Shown: positions 43,944 through 52,331 of the stretch, one piece after another | Layout: the number at the start of each line of letters is the position of its first letter | Numbering within the stretch: position 1 is the first letter of the stretch | Notes under the pieces: model-generated | Told to the model about the DNA's origin: nothing | The model's input: only the letters and a program-made list of their open reading frames with translations | The model's database searches: none | Translations under genes and position numbers: made by a program | Source of the DNA: Sphingopyxis panaciterrulae | Lineage (GTDB): Bacteria; Pseudomonadota; Alphaproteobacteria; Sphingomonadales; Sphingomonadaceae | Direction of reading: 5' to 3' | DNA length: 64,000 nt | Assembly (NCBI RefSeq): GCF_014199295.1 | Contig: NZ_JACIJH010000005.1 | Coordinates: 124,001 to 188,000, forward strand

Positions 43944-45418
43944 GCCCCCTTCGGAAAGATGGGCGCGCCGACGCCGATGGTGACGGTCTTGTAGTGCAGG
44001 AACTCGTCGATCCCGGCGCGGCCGCCCTCCTTGCCGAAGCCGGAGATGCCGATGCCGCCGAACGGCGTGTGCGGATTGATCTGGAATCCGCCATTATTAT
44101 AGACGCCGCCCGCGTTCAGCCGTTCCGACAGGCGGTGGACGCGCTGCAGGTCGTTCGACTGGATATAGGCGGCAAGGCCGTATTCGCTATTGTTGGCGAT
44201 CGCGACCGCCTCGTCCTCGCTGTGGAATTTCATCACCACGACCGCGGGGCCGAAAATCTCGACCTGGCTGATCTCGTGATCGGGGTCGGCGTCGACGATC
44301 AGCGTCGGCTCGATGAAATTGCCGTCGGCAAGCTCGCCGCCGCAGCGGCCGCCGCCCAGCTCGAACTTCGCCGCGCCATCGGCCTTGGCGCGCTCGAACA
44401 TGCCCAGGATGCGGTCGACCGCGGCCTTGTTGATGACGGGGCCGACCGCAACCGTCGGGTCCATCGGGTCGCCGACCTTGAACCGGCCGATGATCGCTCT
44501 GAGCCTCGCGACGAAATCGTCATAGACGTCGGCGTGGACGAGCTGGCGGGTGGGCAGCGCGCAGCCCTGGCCGGACAGGCAGCCGACGGTCCAGAAGACC
44601 GCGCGTTCGGCCGCCGCCTGCAGGTCGCAGTCGGGAAAGACGAGGCTCGCCGACTTGCCGCCCAGTTCCATGACCGACGGCTTGATCTCCTCTGCGCACG
44701 CCGCGAGGATCTTGCGCGCGGTGATCGGGCCGCCGGTGAAGCTGATCTTGCGGATCTTCTTGTGCCGGACGATCGCCTCGCCGCATTCGGCATTGCCGGG
44801 CAGGATCGACAGCACGCCGTCGGGCACCCCGGCTTCCTTGCACAATTGCGCGAACAGTTCGGGCGCGAAGGGCGTGATCTCGGCGGGCTTGCAGATCACG
44901 CAATTGCCCGCCGCGAGCGCCGCGGCGACCTTCATGCCGAGCGAGATCAGCGGCCCGTTCCAGGTGATGATGATGCCGACGATGCCGATCGGTTCGGGTA
45001 CGGTATAGGAAAGCTCGCCGCGCGTATCGAAGGTGCTGATGAGCTCGCCCGACATCTTGTCGCACCAGCCGGCATAATAGCGCGTCCAGCCGACCGCGGT
45101 GTCGACCCCACGCTCGCCGACCATCAGCGTCGTGCCGCCGTCGAGCGCGGCCATTTCGGCAAGACGGGTCCTGTTCGCCTCGAGCAGGTCGGCAAGGCGG
45201 TTCAATATGTCGCGCCGTGCCTCGGGCGGGGTGCGGCGCCAGTCGTCCTGCGCCGCCGCGGCCTTGGCGACCGCTTCCTCGACCTCGCGCGCGCCGGCGA
45301 GCGGTATGTCCGCCTGAACCTCCTGCTTCACCGGATGCAGGTGCGGGTGCGTCCCGCCGCTGCCGCTCGTCCTCTGTTCGTGCCCCAGGTGCAGGTGGAC
45401 TGCAGGTGCGCTGGCCAT
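43940..45418 (-). CDS. Aldehyde dehydrogenase
   Basis: The 492-residue NAD(P)-dependent enzyme has Asn154 in TWNGPL, Glu251 in ELGGKSA and the nucleophile Cys286 in GQGCALPTR. The N-terminus is unusually His-rich (HLHLGHEQ and THPHLHP in the first 30 residues), which is not a family feature. Start 45418 follows an AAAAGGA purine tract; an in-frame start at 45475 lacks one. Between VOC protein and SDR in a P450 operon, it likely turns an aldehyde formed by oxidation into the acid for CoA activation. Confidence 0.93.
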   Translation of the reverse strand: MASAPAVHLHLGHEQRTSGSGGTHPHLHPVKQEVQADIPLAGAREVEEAVAKAAAAQDDWRRTPPEARRDILNRLADLLEANRTRLAEMAALDGGTTLMVGERGVDTAVGWTRYYAGWCDKMSGELISTFDTRGELSYTVPEPIGIVGIIITWNGPLISLGMKVAAALAAGNCVICKPAEITPFAPELFAQLCKEAGVPDGVLSILPGNAECGEAIVRHKKIRKISFTGGPITARKILAACAEEIKPSVMELGGKSASLVFPDCDLQAAAERAVFWTVGCLSGQGCALPTRQLVHADVYDDFVARLRAIIGRFKVGDPMDPTVAVGPVINKAAVDRILGMFERAKADGAAKFELGGGRCGGELADGNFIEPTLIVDADPDHEISQVEIFGPAVVVMKFHSEDEAVAIANNSEYGLAAYIQSNDLQRVHRLSERLNAGGVYNNGGFQINPHTPFGGIGISGFGKEGGRAGIDEFLHYKTVTIGVGAPIFPKGA

Positions 45419-45437
45419 GATGTCATCCTTTTCTTTT

Positions 45438-45872
45438 TCAGGTGTTTTCCGGCGTCGCCAAGACAAGCCCGCCATCGGCGCCGGGTCGCATCACCGGACT
45501 CCAGACGATCTCCCAGCCATTGCCTTCGGGGTCGGCGAAATAGCCCGAATAGAGACCGCCATCGCGGTCACGGATCGGGCTGGTAATTGTGGCGCCGACG
45601 GCGATCGCCTTGGCGAATTGCGTGTCGACGTCGGCCTTGGTTTCGACGAAGATCGCGTTCACGGCGCGCGGCACGGCGGAAAGGTCGATGCCGCTTTCTG
45701 CGGCCAGATAATCGCGCGGCACGAACACGATCACCACCGTTCCGGCGCGCAGCATGAGCGAGCCCGGTACCTCGGGACCCCAACTCCGCCAGCCGAGACC
45801 GTCGATGTAGAATTTACGCAAGGTCTCCATGTCGCCCGCTGGCACCATGAGCATATGCACGGCCTGATCCAT
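45438..45872 (-). CDS. VOC (glyoxalase/bleomycin-resistance) family protein
   Basis: The 144-residue protein has the paired beta-alpha-beta-beta-beta units of the VOC superfamily: HMLMVPAGDMETLRKFYIDG at the start and YSGYFADPEGNGWEIVWSP near the end. The possible metal ligands are His6 and a Glu in NGWEIVW. It could be an isomerase, a dioxygenase or a binding protein. Start 45872 (MDQAVHML) follows GGGAG. It lies five bases after the P450 gene. Confidence 0.88.
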   Translation of the reverse strand: MDQAVHMLMVPAGDMETLRKFYIDGLGWRSWGPEVPGSLMLRAGTVVIVFVPRDYLAAESGIDLSAVPRAVNAIFVETKADVDTQFAKAIAVGATITSPIRDRDGGLYSGYFADPEGNGWEIVWSPVMRPGADGGLVLATPENT

Positions 45873-45877
45873 TGTCT

Positions 45878-47065
45878 TTACTCCCACGCCAGATGCAGAT
45901 GTTCGAGCGCCATCACGCTGCCGCCGCGGCAGCTTTCGTCGCCCTTTTCGATTTGCCGGAAATGGCCGATGCGGCCGAACCACGCGCGATAGAAGACGAT
46001 CAACTCCATCCGCGCGAGATGCAGGCCAAGGCAGGTGTGGATGCCCGATCCGAACGCCGCGTGGCGGTAGAATTGCCGTTCGACCGATACCGTCTTCGGG
46101 TCCTCGGCGAGATCTTCGTCCCAGCCGACGAGCGGCAGCGGCGCGAGGATAGAGTCGCCCGCGAAAAGCCGCACCCCTTCGAGCTCGGTATCCTCCACGA
46201 TATAGCGCGGGGTCGCGACGAAGGCATAGCGGCGCAGCAGTTCCTCGACCATGCTGGGGATCACCACCGGATCGTCGATCGCGCGCTGGCGCAGGCCGTC
46301 GTCATGCGCGAGATGGCGCATGCCGAAGCTCATCGCGTTGGTCACCGTGTCGAGCCCCGCGAGGAACATCAGGAAGCCGATCGACATCAGTTCCTCAAAG
46401 CTCGGCTGGCGGCCGTCGATCTCGCTGGCGATGATCTTCGAGATCATGTCGTCGCGCGGCTCGGCCATCCGCGCCCGGATCAGCTCGGTCAGATGCCCCA
46501 ATATCTGCTGCGCGAGCGCGTTGCGCTCCTCGTTGCTCGCCTGCGAGTTGAAAAAGGAGACGACGAGCCGGCGGAATTCGTCGAACCGCTCCATCGGAAA
46601 ACCGAACAATTCCATGAAGACCGCGACCGGAAGGCGCGAGGCGATGGCGGCGACGAATTCGCATTCGCCGCTCCCCGCCACCTCGCCGAGCAGCCGGTCG
46701 GTCCACTCGGCGACGCGGGCTTCGAGTGGCTCGATCGCCTTCGATTCGAAGAAGGGGCGCAGCATCTGCCGATAGGGCCGGTGCTCGGGCGGGTCGAGCA
46801 TCTCGGGGATCATCTTCGGCTGGTTCGGATTGGGCGGGATGGACAGATAGCGGCTCGAGAAGATTTCCGGGTGCCGCACGACATGCTGCACCGCCGCACC
46901 GGTATTGCACACCCAGTGGCCGCCATGCGCGTTGGTCCAGAAAACCGGCGGTGCGGTCTCCTTCAGCTCCCAATAGCGCGCGTGACAGTCGGCGAGCACG
47001 CCGGGGTCGGCGACATAGTCGAACTCATAGACCGGCGAACGCGCCGGCACCTGCGACTCGGTCAT
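45878..47065 (-). CDS. Cytochrome P450
   Basis: The 395-residue soluble bacterial P450 has the I-helix AGLDT at 236-240 (oxygen activation), ExxR at 275-278 and the heme-ligand motif FGSGIHTCLG with Cys345. It resembles class I P450s of the P450cam/CYP type that need separate ferredoxin and reductase. Neither partner gene is in this window. It probably hydroxylates the hydrophobic growth substrate. It is first in a four-gene leftward operon with VOC, ALDH and SDR, facing a TetR gene. Confidence 0.94.
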   Translation of the reverse strand: MTESQVPARSPVYEFDYVADPGVLADCHARYWELKETAPPVFWTNAHGGHWVCNTGAAVQHVVRHPEIFSSRYLSIPPNPNQPKMIPEMLDPPEHRPYRQMLRPFFESKAIEPLEARVAEWTDRLLGEVAGSGECEFVAAIASRLPVAVFMELFGFPMERFDEFRRLVVSFFNSQASNEERNALAQQILGHLTELIRARMAEPRDDMISKIIASEIDGRQPSFEELMSIGFLMFLAGLDTVTNAMSFGMRHLAHDDGLRQRAIDDPVVIPSMVEELLRRYAFVATPRYIVEDTELEGVRLFAGDSILAPLPLVGWDEDLAEDPKTVSVERQFYRHAAFGSGIHTCLGLHLARMELIVFYRAWFGRIGHFRQIEKGDESCRGGSVMALEHLHLAWE

Positions 47066-47087
47066 TCATCCTCTCCTCTTGACGCAA

Positions 47088-47103
47088 GTAAACGGTCGTT
47101 TAC
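47088..47103. promoter_or_regulatory. TetR operator candidate between P450 and tetR
   Basis: GTAAACG-GT-CGTTTAC is a 16-bp near-perfect palindrome (seven-base arms, two-base centre) in the 62-base divergent gap. It is 22 bases from the P450 start and 24 bases from the TetR start, so one bound dimer pair could repress both. Confidence 0.75.
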
Positions 47104-47127
47104 ATAAGGAGTCAACAGGGAGCGCAT

Positions 47128-47688
47128 ATGGCGACGAAGATCGAGATCCCCGCGCGCGATGCGGACCGGACGCGGCAGGCGATCCTTGACGCCGCGCAGC
47201 AGGTTTTCGCCGAAAAGGGCTTTGCGGAGGCGGGGGTGCGCGACATCACCGCGCGCGCGGGCGTCAATCCGTCGCTCGTCAGCCGCTATTTCGGCGGCAA
47301 GCTCAAACTGTTCGAGGCGGCGCTCGATGCCGTGCTCGACGCGCGGCTGATGACCGACCTTCCGCGGCAGGGGTTCGGCCGCCTGATCGTCGCGCGTTTC
47401 GCTGATGAAGACGACCGGGTCAGCCCGCTGCCGATGCTGTTCCGGGCGGCCGCCGACAGCGAGGCGCGCGCGGTGGCGCAGCGCCTGCTCCGCGACCGGG
47501 TGTTCGAACCGTTGCAGAAATGGTTCGGCGGCGAAGGAGCGGATGTGAAGGCGGCGCGCTTCATGATGGTCTCGCTCGGCTTCTTCGCCTATCGCGACCA
47601 ACTGCCGCTCGCGGAATTCGCGGGCGCCGTCGAGCCCCGCCTTCGCCGGTGGCTGGAAGAGGAGTTCCAGGCCATCGTCGATGACTGA
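47128..47688 (+). CDS. TetR family transcriptional regulator
   Basis: The 186-residue regulator has a clear TetR DNA-binding domain (ILDAAQQVFAEKGFAEAGVR, then SLVSRYFGGKLKLFEAAL) and a short ligand domain. It diverges from the P450 operon over a palindrome that is its likely operator. It is convergent with the fourth acyl-CoA dehydrogenase pair, six bases apart. Confidence 0.93.
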   Translation: MATKIEIPARDADRTRQAILDAAQQVFAEKGFAEAGVRDITARAGVNPSLVSRYFGGKLKLFEAALDAVLDARLMTDLPRQGFGRLIVARFADEDDRVSPLPMLFRAAADSEARAVAQRLLRDRVFEPLQKWFGGEGADVKAARFMMVSLGFFAYRDQLPLAEFAGAVEPRLRRWLEEEFQAIVDD

Positions 47689-47694
47689 CATGAC

Positions 47695-48582
47695 TCAGGC
47701 CGCGAGCAGCGCCGTGCGCTCGGCCGGTGCGACATGCTGCAGCAGATGCGCCCGCTTCAGGCAAAAATGCGGATAGGCCTCGTCGGTCATGCCGATCCCG
47801 CCGTGAATCTGGATATTGGCGCGGCCATTGTCGAGCGCCGCCTGGTCGGCGAGCCGTTTCGCGGCGGCGACATGGAACGCCGCACCGGCATCGCCCGCAT
47901 CGAGCGCGCAGGCGGCATAATAGAGCTGCGACCGCGCGACGGCGCAGCGAACCGCCATGTCGGCGCACAGATGCTTGATCGCCTGGAACCAGCCGATCGG
48001 CCGCTCGAACTGCTCGCGAACCTGTGCATAGGCCGCCGCCATGTCGCGCGCCGCGTCGGCGGCGCCGATGGCATAGGCGGCGGCAAGGATCTGAAGATGG
48101 AGCGCCGCGTGCGGGTGGTCGATAGCCACAATCGTCAACGGACCGGCGATCCGGGTCAATGTCGCCGACTGGTCGAGCGACGGCGCGGATGGCGGCGCCT
48201 CGCCGATCTCGAAATGCCCCAGGGCGCCGCCGAAGAGGCCGAGCGCATGTGTCGCTCCCTCGCCATCGAAGAGGCGCGCGCCGCCGTCCGCGGGCAGGGC
48301 GAGCGCAACCTTGACCGTCGCGCCCGTCCAGCGCGCCGCGACCGCGCTGGACAGCAGCGCCACCGGCGCAAGGAAACGGCCGAGCTCGGCGAACACCAGC
48401 GCCTCGGTCGCGTGATCGAGGTCCATTCCCGGCGCGGTCATGCCGGTCCAGCCCATGGCTTCAAGTTGCTGCCACAGCCCGGCGGGACGCGCGCGCGCGG
48501 CTTCGAGCGGCATATTGTCGCGGCACCAGTCGGCGGTTGCAGTCTGGAAGACGGTCTGCTCGTCGTTCGGCGTCAGGTCCAT
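47695..48582 (-). CDS. Acyl-CoA dehydrogenase, small-type subunit (pair 4)
   Basis: The 295-residue protein is the shortest of the four small-type chains. It keeps VREQFERPIGWFQAIKHLCA (about 187-206) and QIHGGIGMTDEAYPHFCLKR near the end, but most of the middle domain is reduced and no SEPxxGSD motif is present. Start 48582 (MDLTPNDEQTVFQTATADW) matches the family N-terminus; an in-frame start at 48765 lies inside the large-type gene. It follows that gene by 58 bases and is the last gene of its operon. Confidence 0.88.
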   Translation of the reverse strand: MDLTPNDEQTVFQTATADWCRDNMPLEAARARPAGLWQQLEAMGWTGMTAPGMDLDHATEALVFAELGRFLAPVALLSSAVAARWTGATVKVALALPADGGARLFDGEGATHALGLFGGALGHFEIGEAPPSAPSLDQSATLTRIAGPLTIVAIDHPHAALHLQILAAAYAIGAADAARDMAAAYAQVREQFERPIGWFQAIKHLCADMAVRCAVARSQLYYAACALDAGDAGAAFHVAAAKRLADQAALDNGRANIQIHGGIGMTDEAYPHFCLKRAHLLQHVAPAERTALLAA

Positions 48583-48640
48583 GCGGAGGCTTTCGTTCCC
48601 GGGTTCCGGCCCGCGCCGGGGTGCGATGCCCGCTGCGCGC

Positions 48641-49792
48641 TCATCGCGATTTCGGCAGGCCAAGCAGCCGCTCGCCGATGATATCGCGCTGAATCTGCGC
48701 GCTGCCGCCGGCGATGGTCGCGGCGAAACCGCGCAGATAGTCGGCGACGGCATCGTCGTCGCCATAGCGAAAGTCGAGGATGTCGGCCCCTTTCAGCAAC
48801 ACCGCCATGCGCTCCAGCCGCTGGCCGAGTTCGGATGTGAAGAGTCGGATCACCGACGCCTCCGCTCCCGGCTGGCCGGTGCGGACGACATGGGAGATAT
48901 TGCGATAGGTCATCGCACGCACCGCCGCGACCTCGGCGCGCATCTGCGCCAACTGGTCGGCGACGCGATCGTCTTTCATCATGCCGTTCGCGCGCGCCGC
49001 GGCGATCAGCTCCTCGATCTCCTGGCTCTGCTTGACCTGATCGGCGATGAAGCCGGTGCCGCGCTCGAAGCTGAGGGTCGACATCGCCACCTTCCACCCG
49101 TTGCCGAGCCCGCCGACCACATTGGCCAGCGGGATGCGGACATCGTCGTAAAAGACCTCGGCGAACTCGGTCTGCCCCGACATCTTGCGGATCGGCCGCA
49201 CGGTGATTCCCGGCGCGTGCATGTCGCAGATGACCCAGCTCAGTCCAGCGTGCCGCCGCGATCCGTCTTCGGTACGCAGCACCAGTTCCTGCCAGTCGGC
49301 GACATGGGCGAAGCTCGTCCAGATCTTCGATCCGTTGACGATCAGTTCGTCGCCCTCGATCCGCCCGCGCGTCTTGATGCCGGCAAGGTCCGACCCCGCG
49401 CCGGGTTCCGAAAAGCCCTGGCACCAGATCGCCTCGCCCTTCAGGATACGCGGCAGGTGATAGGCTTTCTGCGCCTCGCTCGCATTAAGGATCAGCGTCG
49501 GGCCGCCATGGTTGATGCCGACGAAATTGGCGCCGATCCACGGCGCATGCGCCTTCGCATACTCCTCCAGCCAGACGACCTGCTGGACGATCGACAGCCC
49601 GCGCCCCCCATAGTCGGTCGGCCAGTTGATGCCCGCCCAGCCGGCGTCGAACAGCCGCCGCTGCCACGCCTTGTCGAAATCGATCGCGTCGGCCGCGTTC
49701 AGCGGGCGCTTCTCCGCGGGGACATGGGCGTGCAGCCAGTCGCGGCACGCTTCGCGAAAGCGCGTCTCTTCAAGGGAAAAGCCGATGTCCAT
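48641..49792 (-). CDS. Acyl-CoA dehydrogenase, large-type subunit (pair 4)
   Basis: The 383-residue protein has WCQGFSEPGAGSDLAGIKTR near residues 117-136 and a C-terminal GGSAQIQRDIIGERLLGLPK. It should pair with the following small-type chain. Its start shares a base with the upstream SDR stop. The operon order from 51481 leftward is crotonase, dienoyl-reductase-like SDR, large-type and small-type dehydrogenase. Confidence 0.92.
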   Translation of the reverse strand: MDIGFSLEETRFREACRDWLHAHVPAEKRPLNAADAIDFDKAWQRRLFDAGWAGINWPTDYGGRGLSIVQQVVWLEEYAKAHAPWIGANFVGINHGGPTLILNASEAQKAYHLPRILKGEAIWCQGFSEPGAGSDLAGIKTRGRIEGDELIVNGSKIWTSFAHVADWQELVLRTEDGSRRHAGLSWVICDMHAPGITVRPIRKMSGQTEFAEVFYDDVRIPLANVVGGLGNGWKVAMSTLSFERGTGFIADQVKQSQEIEELIAAARANGMMKDDRVADQLAQMRAEVAAVRAMTYRNISHVVRTGQPGAEASVIRLFTSELGQRLERMAVLLKGADILDFRYGDDDAVADYLRGFAATIAGGSAQIQRDIIGERLLGLPKSR

Positions 49793-50700
49793 CAGCCGTC
49801 CCTGCGCGTCCTGGCAATGGCGTCCTTGGCGCTGCCGCTTTCGATCGCGCGCTTGCCGAACTGTTCACGGATGGGCACGAATTCGGGCATCACCAGCGAC
49901 CGCCGCAGCCAGTTGGCGGCATCGACGACCAGCGTGTGCCCGCTGATGTAGCTTGCATAGGGCGAGCAGAGAAAGGTCGCCGCCCAGCCGAGCTCGCGTA
50001 CCTCGCCCACCCGCATTCCCGGAATCGTATTGTCGCCGCGCTCGCCTTCGCGGTGGCGCGTCATATGCCCGGGCAGGTCTTCGTGCGGGAAGCGGCCCGG
50101 CGCGATGCAGTTGACGCGGATGCCGTCGGGCGCCCATTCGACCGCCAGGCTTTGCGTGAGGTTGGTGACCCCCGCCTTTGCTGCGGCCGAATGCGCGGTG
50201 CCGGGTCCGCCGGTCCAGCTATAGGTCGCGCCGATGTTCAGGATCGCGCCGGGCCGCTTTGCCGCCAGCCGCCGCAATGCGAACTCGCGGCTGCAGTTAT
50301 AGGTGCCGTTCAGGACGATATCGACCACGGTGCGAAATCCGTTCGGTGTCATCTCCTCGGCGGGCGCGGGGAAATTGCCCGCGGCGTTGTTGATGAGCAC
50401 GTCGACCGGGCCGAGCTTCGCCTCGATCTCGTCGAAGGCGCGGGCGATCGCTTCGGGTTCGCGCACGTCGCAGGCGACCGCGATCGCCTCGGCGCCGACC
50501 GTGCGCATCGCGGCGAGTCCGGATTCGAGATGGTCGGGCTTGCGGCTGAGGATCGCGACCTTCGCGCCCAGCCGGGCGAACTCGACCGCCATGCCCTTGC
50601 CGAGCCCGGTGCCGCCGCCGGTTACCGCGACCACCTGTCCGTCATAGGTCCCGTCGGGCAGCGCCTTGGCGCCGGGCGGGGGCGGGGCGGGAAGGGCCAT
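49792..50700 (-). CDS. SDR, 2,4-dienoyl-CoA reductase-like
   Basis: The 302-residue SDR has TGGGTGLGKG and INNAAGNFPAPAEEM, close to the CAAGNF segment of DECR enzymes. YxxxK is missing, and Tyr160, Ser171 and Lys175 show the DECR1-type spacing. A C-terminal tail of about 30 residues rich in Arg and Lys follows the usual end. It is probably an NADPH-dependent dienoyl-CoA reductase, needed when a substrate carries pre-existing double bonds. Start 50700 matches the domain boundary; an in-frame start at 50793 lies inside the crotonase gene. Confidence 0.87.
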   Translation of the reverse strand: MALPAPPPPGAKALPDGTYDGQVVAVTGGGTGLGKGMAVEFARLGAKVAILSRKPDHLESGLAAMRTVGAEAIAVACDVREPEAIARAFDEIEAKLGPVDVLINNAAGNFPAPAEEMTPNGFRTVVDIVLNGTYNCSREFALRRLAAKRPGAILNIGATYSWTGGPGTAHSAAAKAGVTNLTQSLAVEWAPDGIRVNCIAPGRFPHEDLPGHMTRHREGERGDNTIPGMRVGEVRELGWAATFLCSPYASYISGHTLVVDAANWLRRSLVMPEFVPIREQFGKRAIESGSAKDAIARTRRDG

Positions 50701-50701
50701 C

Positions 50702-51481
50702 CTATTTCCCCTTGTAGCTGGGCGCGCGCTTCTCGCGGTGCGCGGCGCGGGCTTCCTGATAATCCTCGGTCTTGAACAGATAGCTTTGCGCATAAAGCTC
50801 GGCGCGCGTGCCGGTGCGGATCGTCGGGCCGTGCATCAGATTCACCATCTCCTTGGCCATCGCCAGGTTGATCGGCGGTTTGGCCGCGATGTCTCGGGCG
50901 AGGTCCAGCGCGCGCGCGTCGAGCTCTTCGGGCGGCACGACAAAATCGACCACGCCCCATTCGAGGGCGGTCGCCGCGTCGATCGGGCGGCCGGTCATCA
51001 CCATATATTTGGTGCGCGACGGACCGATCAGCGCGGTCATCATCTGCGTGCCGCCGGTATCGGGCAGCACGCCATAGAGGATTTCGGGCAGCGCCAGCTT
51101 CAGCGTCGTGTCGCTCACCCGGATATCGGCGGCGAGCGCGAGCTCGCATCCGCCGCCGATGACGCCTCCCTTGAGCGCGGCGACGATCGGCTTCGTCGAT
51201 TCCTGCATCCGCAGGCGCCCTTCCTGGTGGCGGCGGACGAAGTGGAAGTCGCTCTCGTCCCGCGCGCGGTGGCCGAGCACCTGGGTATCGCGGCCCGAAC
51301 AGAAGCTTTTGCCTGCGGCGCGAATCAGGATCGCGCTGCTTTCGCTTTCCTCGAGCGCGTCGTCGAGCCGCGTGCGGAACAGCGCCGACATGGCGTCGTC
51401 CATCGCATTGTGCCGGTCGGGCCGGTTCAACGTGAGGATATGCAGGGCACCGTCGCGCTCGCTCAGGACCAGTTCGGACAT
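50702..51481 (-). CDS. Enoyl-CoA hydratase (crotonase family)
   Basis: The 259-residue crotonase is the only one of the four here with both hydratase glutamates in place: GGGCELALAADIR and LALPEILYGVLPDTGGT. The substrate loop reads FCSGRDTQVL. It should therefore hydrate a 2-enoyl-CoA to the 3-hydroxyacyl-CoA. Start 51481 follows GGGAGAG. It is first in the leftward pair-4 operon, with motif copy 5 about 40 bases upstream. Confidence 0.92.
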   Translation of the reverse strand: MSELVLSERDGALHILTLNRPDRHNAMDDAMSALFRTRLDDALEESESSAILIRAAGKSFCSGRDTQVLGHRARDESDFHFVRRHQEGRLRMQESTKPIVAALKGGVIGGGCELALAADIRVSDTTLKLALPEILYGVLPDTGGTQMMTALIGPSRTKYMVMTGRPIDAATALEWGVVDFVVPPEELDARALDLARDIAAKPPINLAMAKEMVNLMHGPTIRTGTRAELYAQSYLFKTEDYQEARAAHREKRAPSYKGK

Positions 51482-51518
51482 GGTCTCTCCCAAGTTTCTT
51501 TTCGGCAGGGCTTGCACC

Positions 51519-51536
51519 ACTTGTATAACTAAGTCA
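51519..51536. promoter_or_regulatory. GTTATAYA regulon motif, copy 5 (crotonase / SDR divergent promoter)
   Basis: ACTTGTATAACTAAGTCA, read on the minus strand as TGACTTAGTTATACAAGT, carries the core GTTATACA. It lies in the 88-base gap between the leftward pair-4 operon and the rightward SDR/ligase operon. Confidence 0.65.
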
Positions 51537-51569
51537 ATTACGTCGAAGCAAATGGGGAGAGACGAAAGC

Positions 51570-52331
51570 ATGGAGCTGAGCGGAAAGACGGCGCTCGTTA
51601 CCGGGGCTTCGCGCGGCATCGGCGCGGCGATCGCGCGGCGACTCGCGGACGCCGGCGCGCATGTCGCGGTCAACTATGCGGGCAGCCGCGACGCGGCCCA
51701 GGCGCTGGTGGCGGAGATCGCGGCGACGGGCGGCAAGGCTTTCGCCGTGCAGGCCGACGTCGGTACGCTCGACGGTATCCGGTCGATGCTGAATGCCTGC
51801 GACGCGGCCTTCGGCGGCGCCCCCAATCTCGACATTCTCGTCAACAACGCCGGAGTCGGCGGCGAGGGCGACGCGGGCAGCCTGAAAAAATGCAGCGAGG
51901 AGCTGTTCGACCGCATGATCGCGGTGAACCAGAAGGCGCCGCACTTCATCACGCAATATTGCCTGGACCGGCTCCGCGACAAAGGACGCATCGTCAACAT
52001 CGGGTCGCTCGGCGGCCGTTCGGCGCTGCCGCCCTTCGCCGCCTATGCCGCGACCAAGCGCGCGCTGCAGAGCCTGACGATGTCGACCGCTGTCGTCGTC
52101 GCGCCGCGCGGCATCACCTGCAACCTCGTCGCGCCCGGCGCGGTCGATACCGAATTCAACAGCGCGCTGCTCGAAAAGCCCGGCTGGGCGGAGGGGACGG
52201 CGAAGCTCACGCCGATGAAGCGGCTCGGCGTTCCCGAAGACATCGCCGGCGCGGTAATGATGCTCGTGCGCGACGAGGCGCATTGGGTGACTGGTCAGAT
52301 CGTCGAGGCGAGCGGAGGATTGTTCCTGTGA
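51570..52331 (+). CDS. Short-chain dehydrogenase/reductase, tandem copy A
   Basis: The 253-residue classical SDR has TGASRGIGAA, NNAGVG, Ser in IGSLGGR and YAATK. It is closely similar over its length, and equal in length, to the next gene, so the two arose by tandem duplication. The AVNYAGSRDAA segment after strand 2 lacks an Asp, which suggests NADP use. The ATG at 51570 follows GGGGAGAG. It opens a seven-gene rightward operon. Confidence 0.93.
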   Translation: MELSGKTALVTGASRGIGAAIARRLADAGAHVAVNYAGSRDAAQALVAEIAATGGKAFAVQADVGTLDGIRSMLNACDAAFGGAPNLDILVNNAGVGGEGDAGSLKKCSEELFDRMIAVNQKAPHFITQYCLDRLRDKGRIVNIGSLGGRSALPPFAAYAATKRALQSLTMSTAVVVAPRGITCNLVAPGAVDTEFNSALLEKPGWAEGTAKLTPMKRLGVPEDIAGAVMMLVRDEAHWVTGQIVEASGGLFL

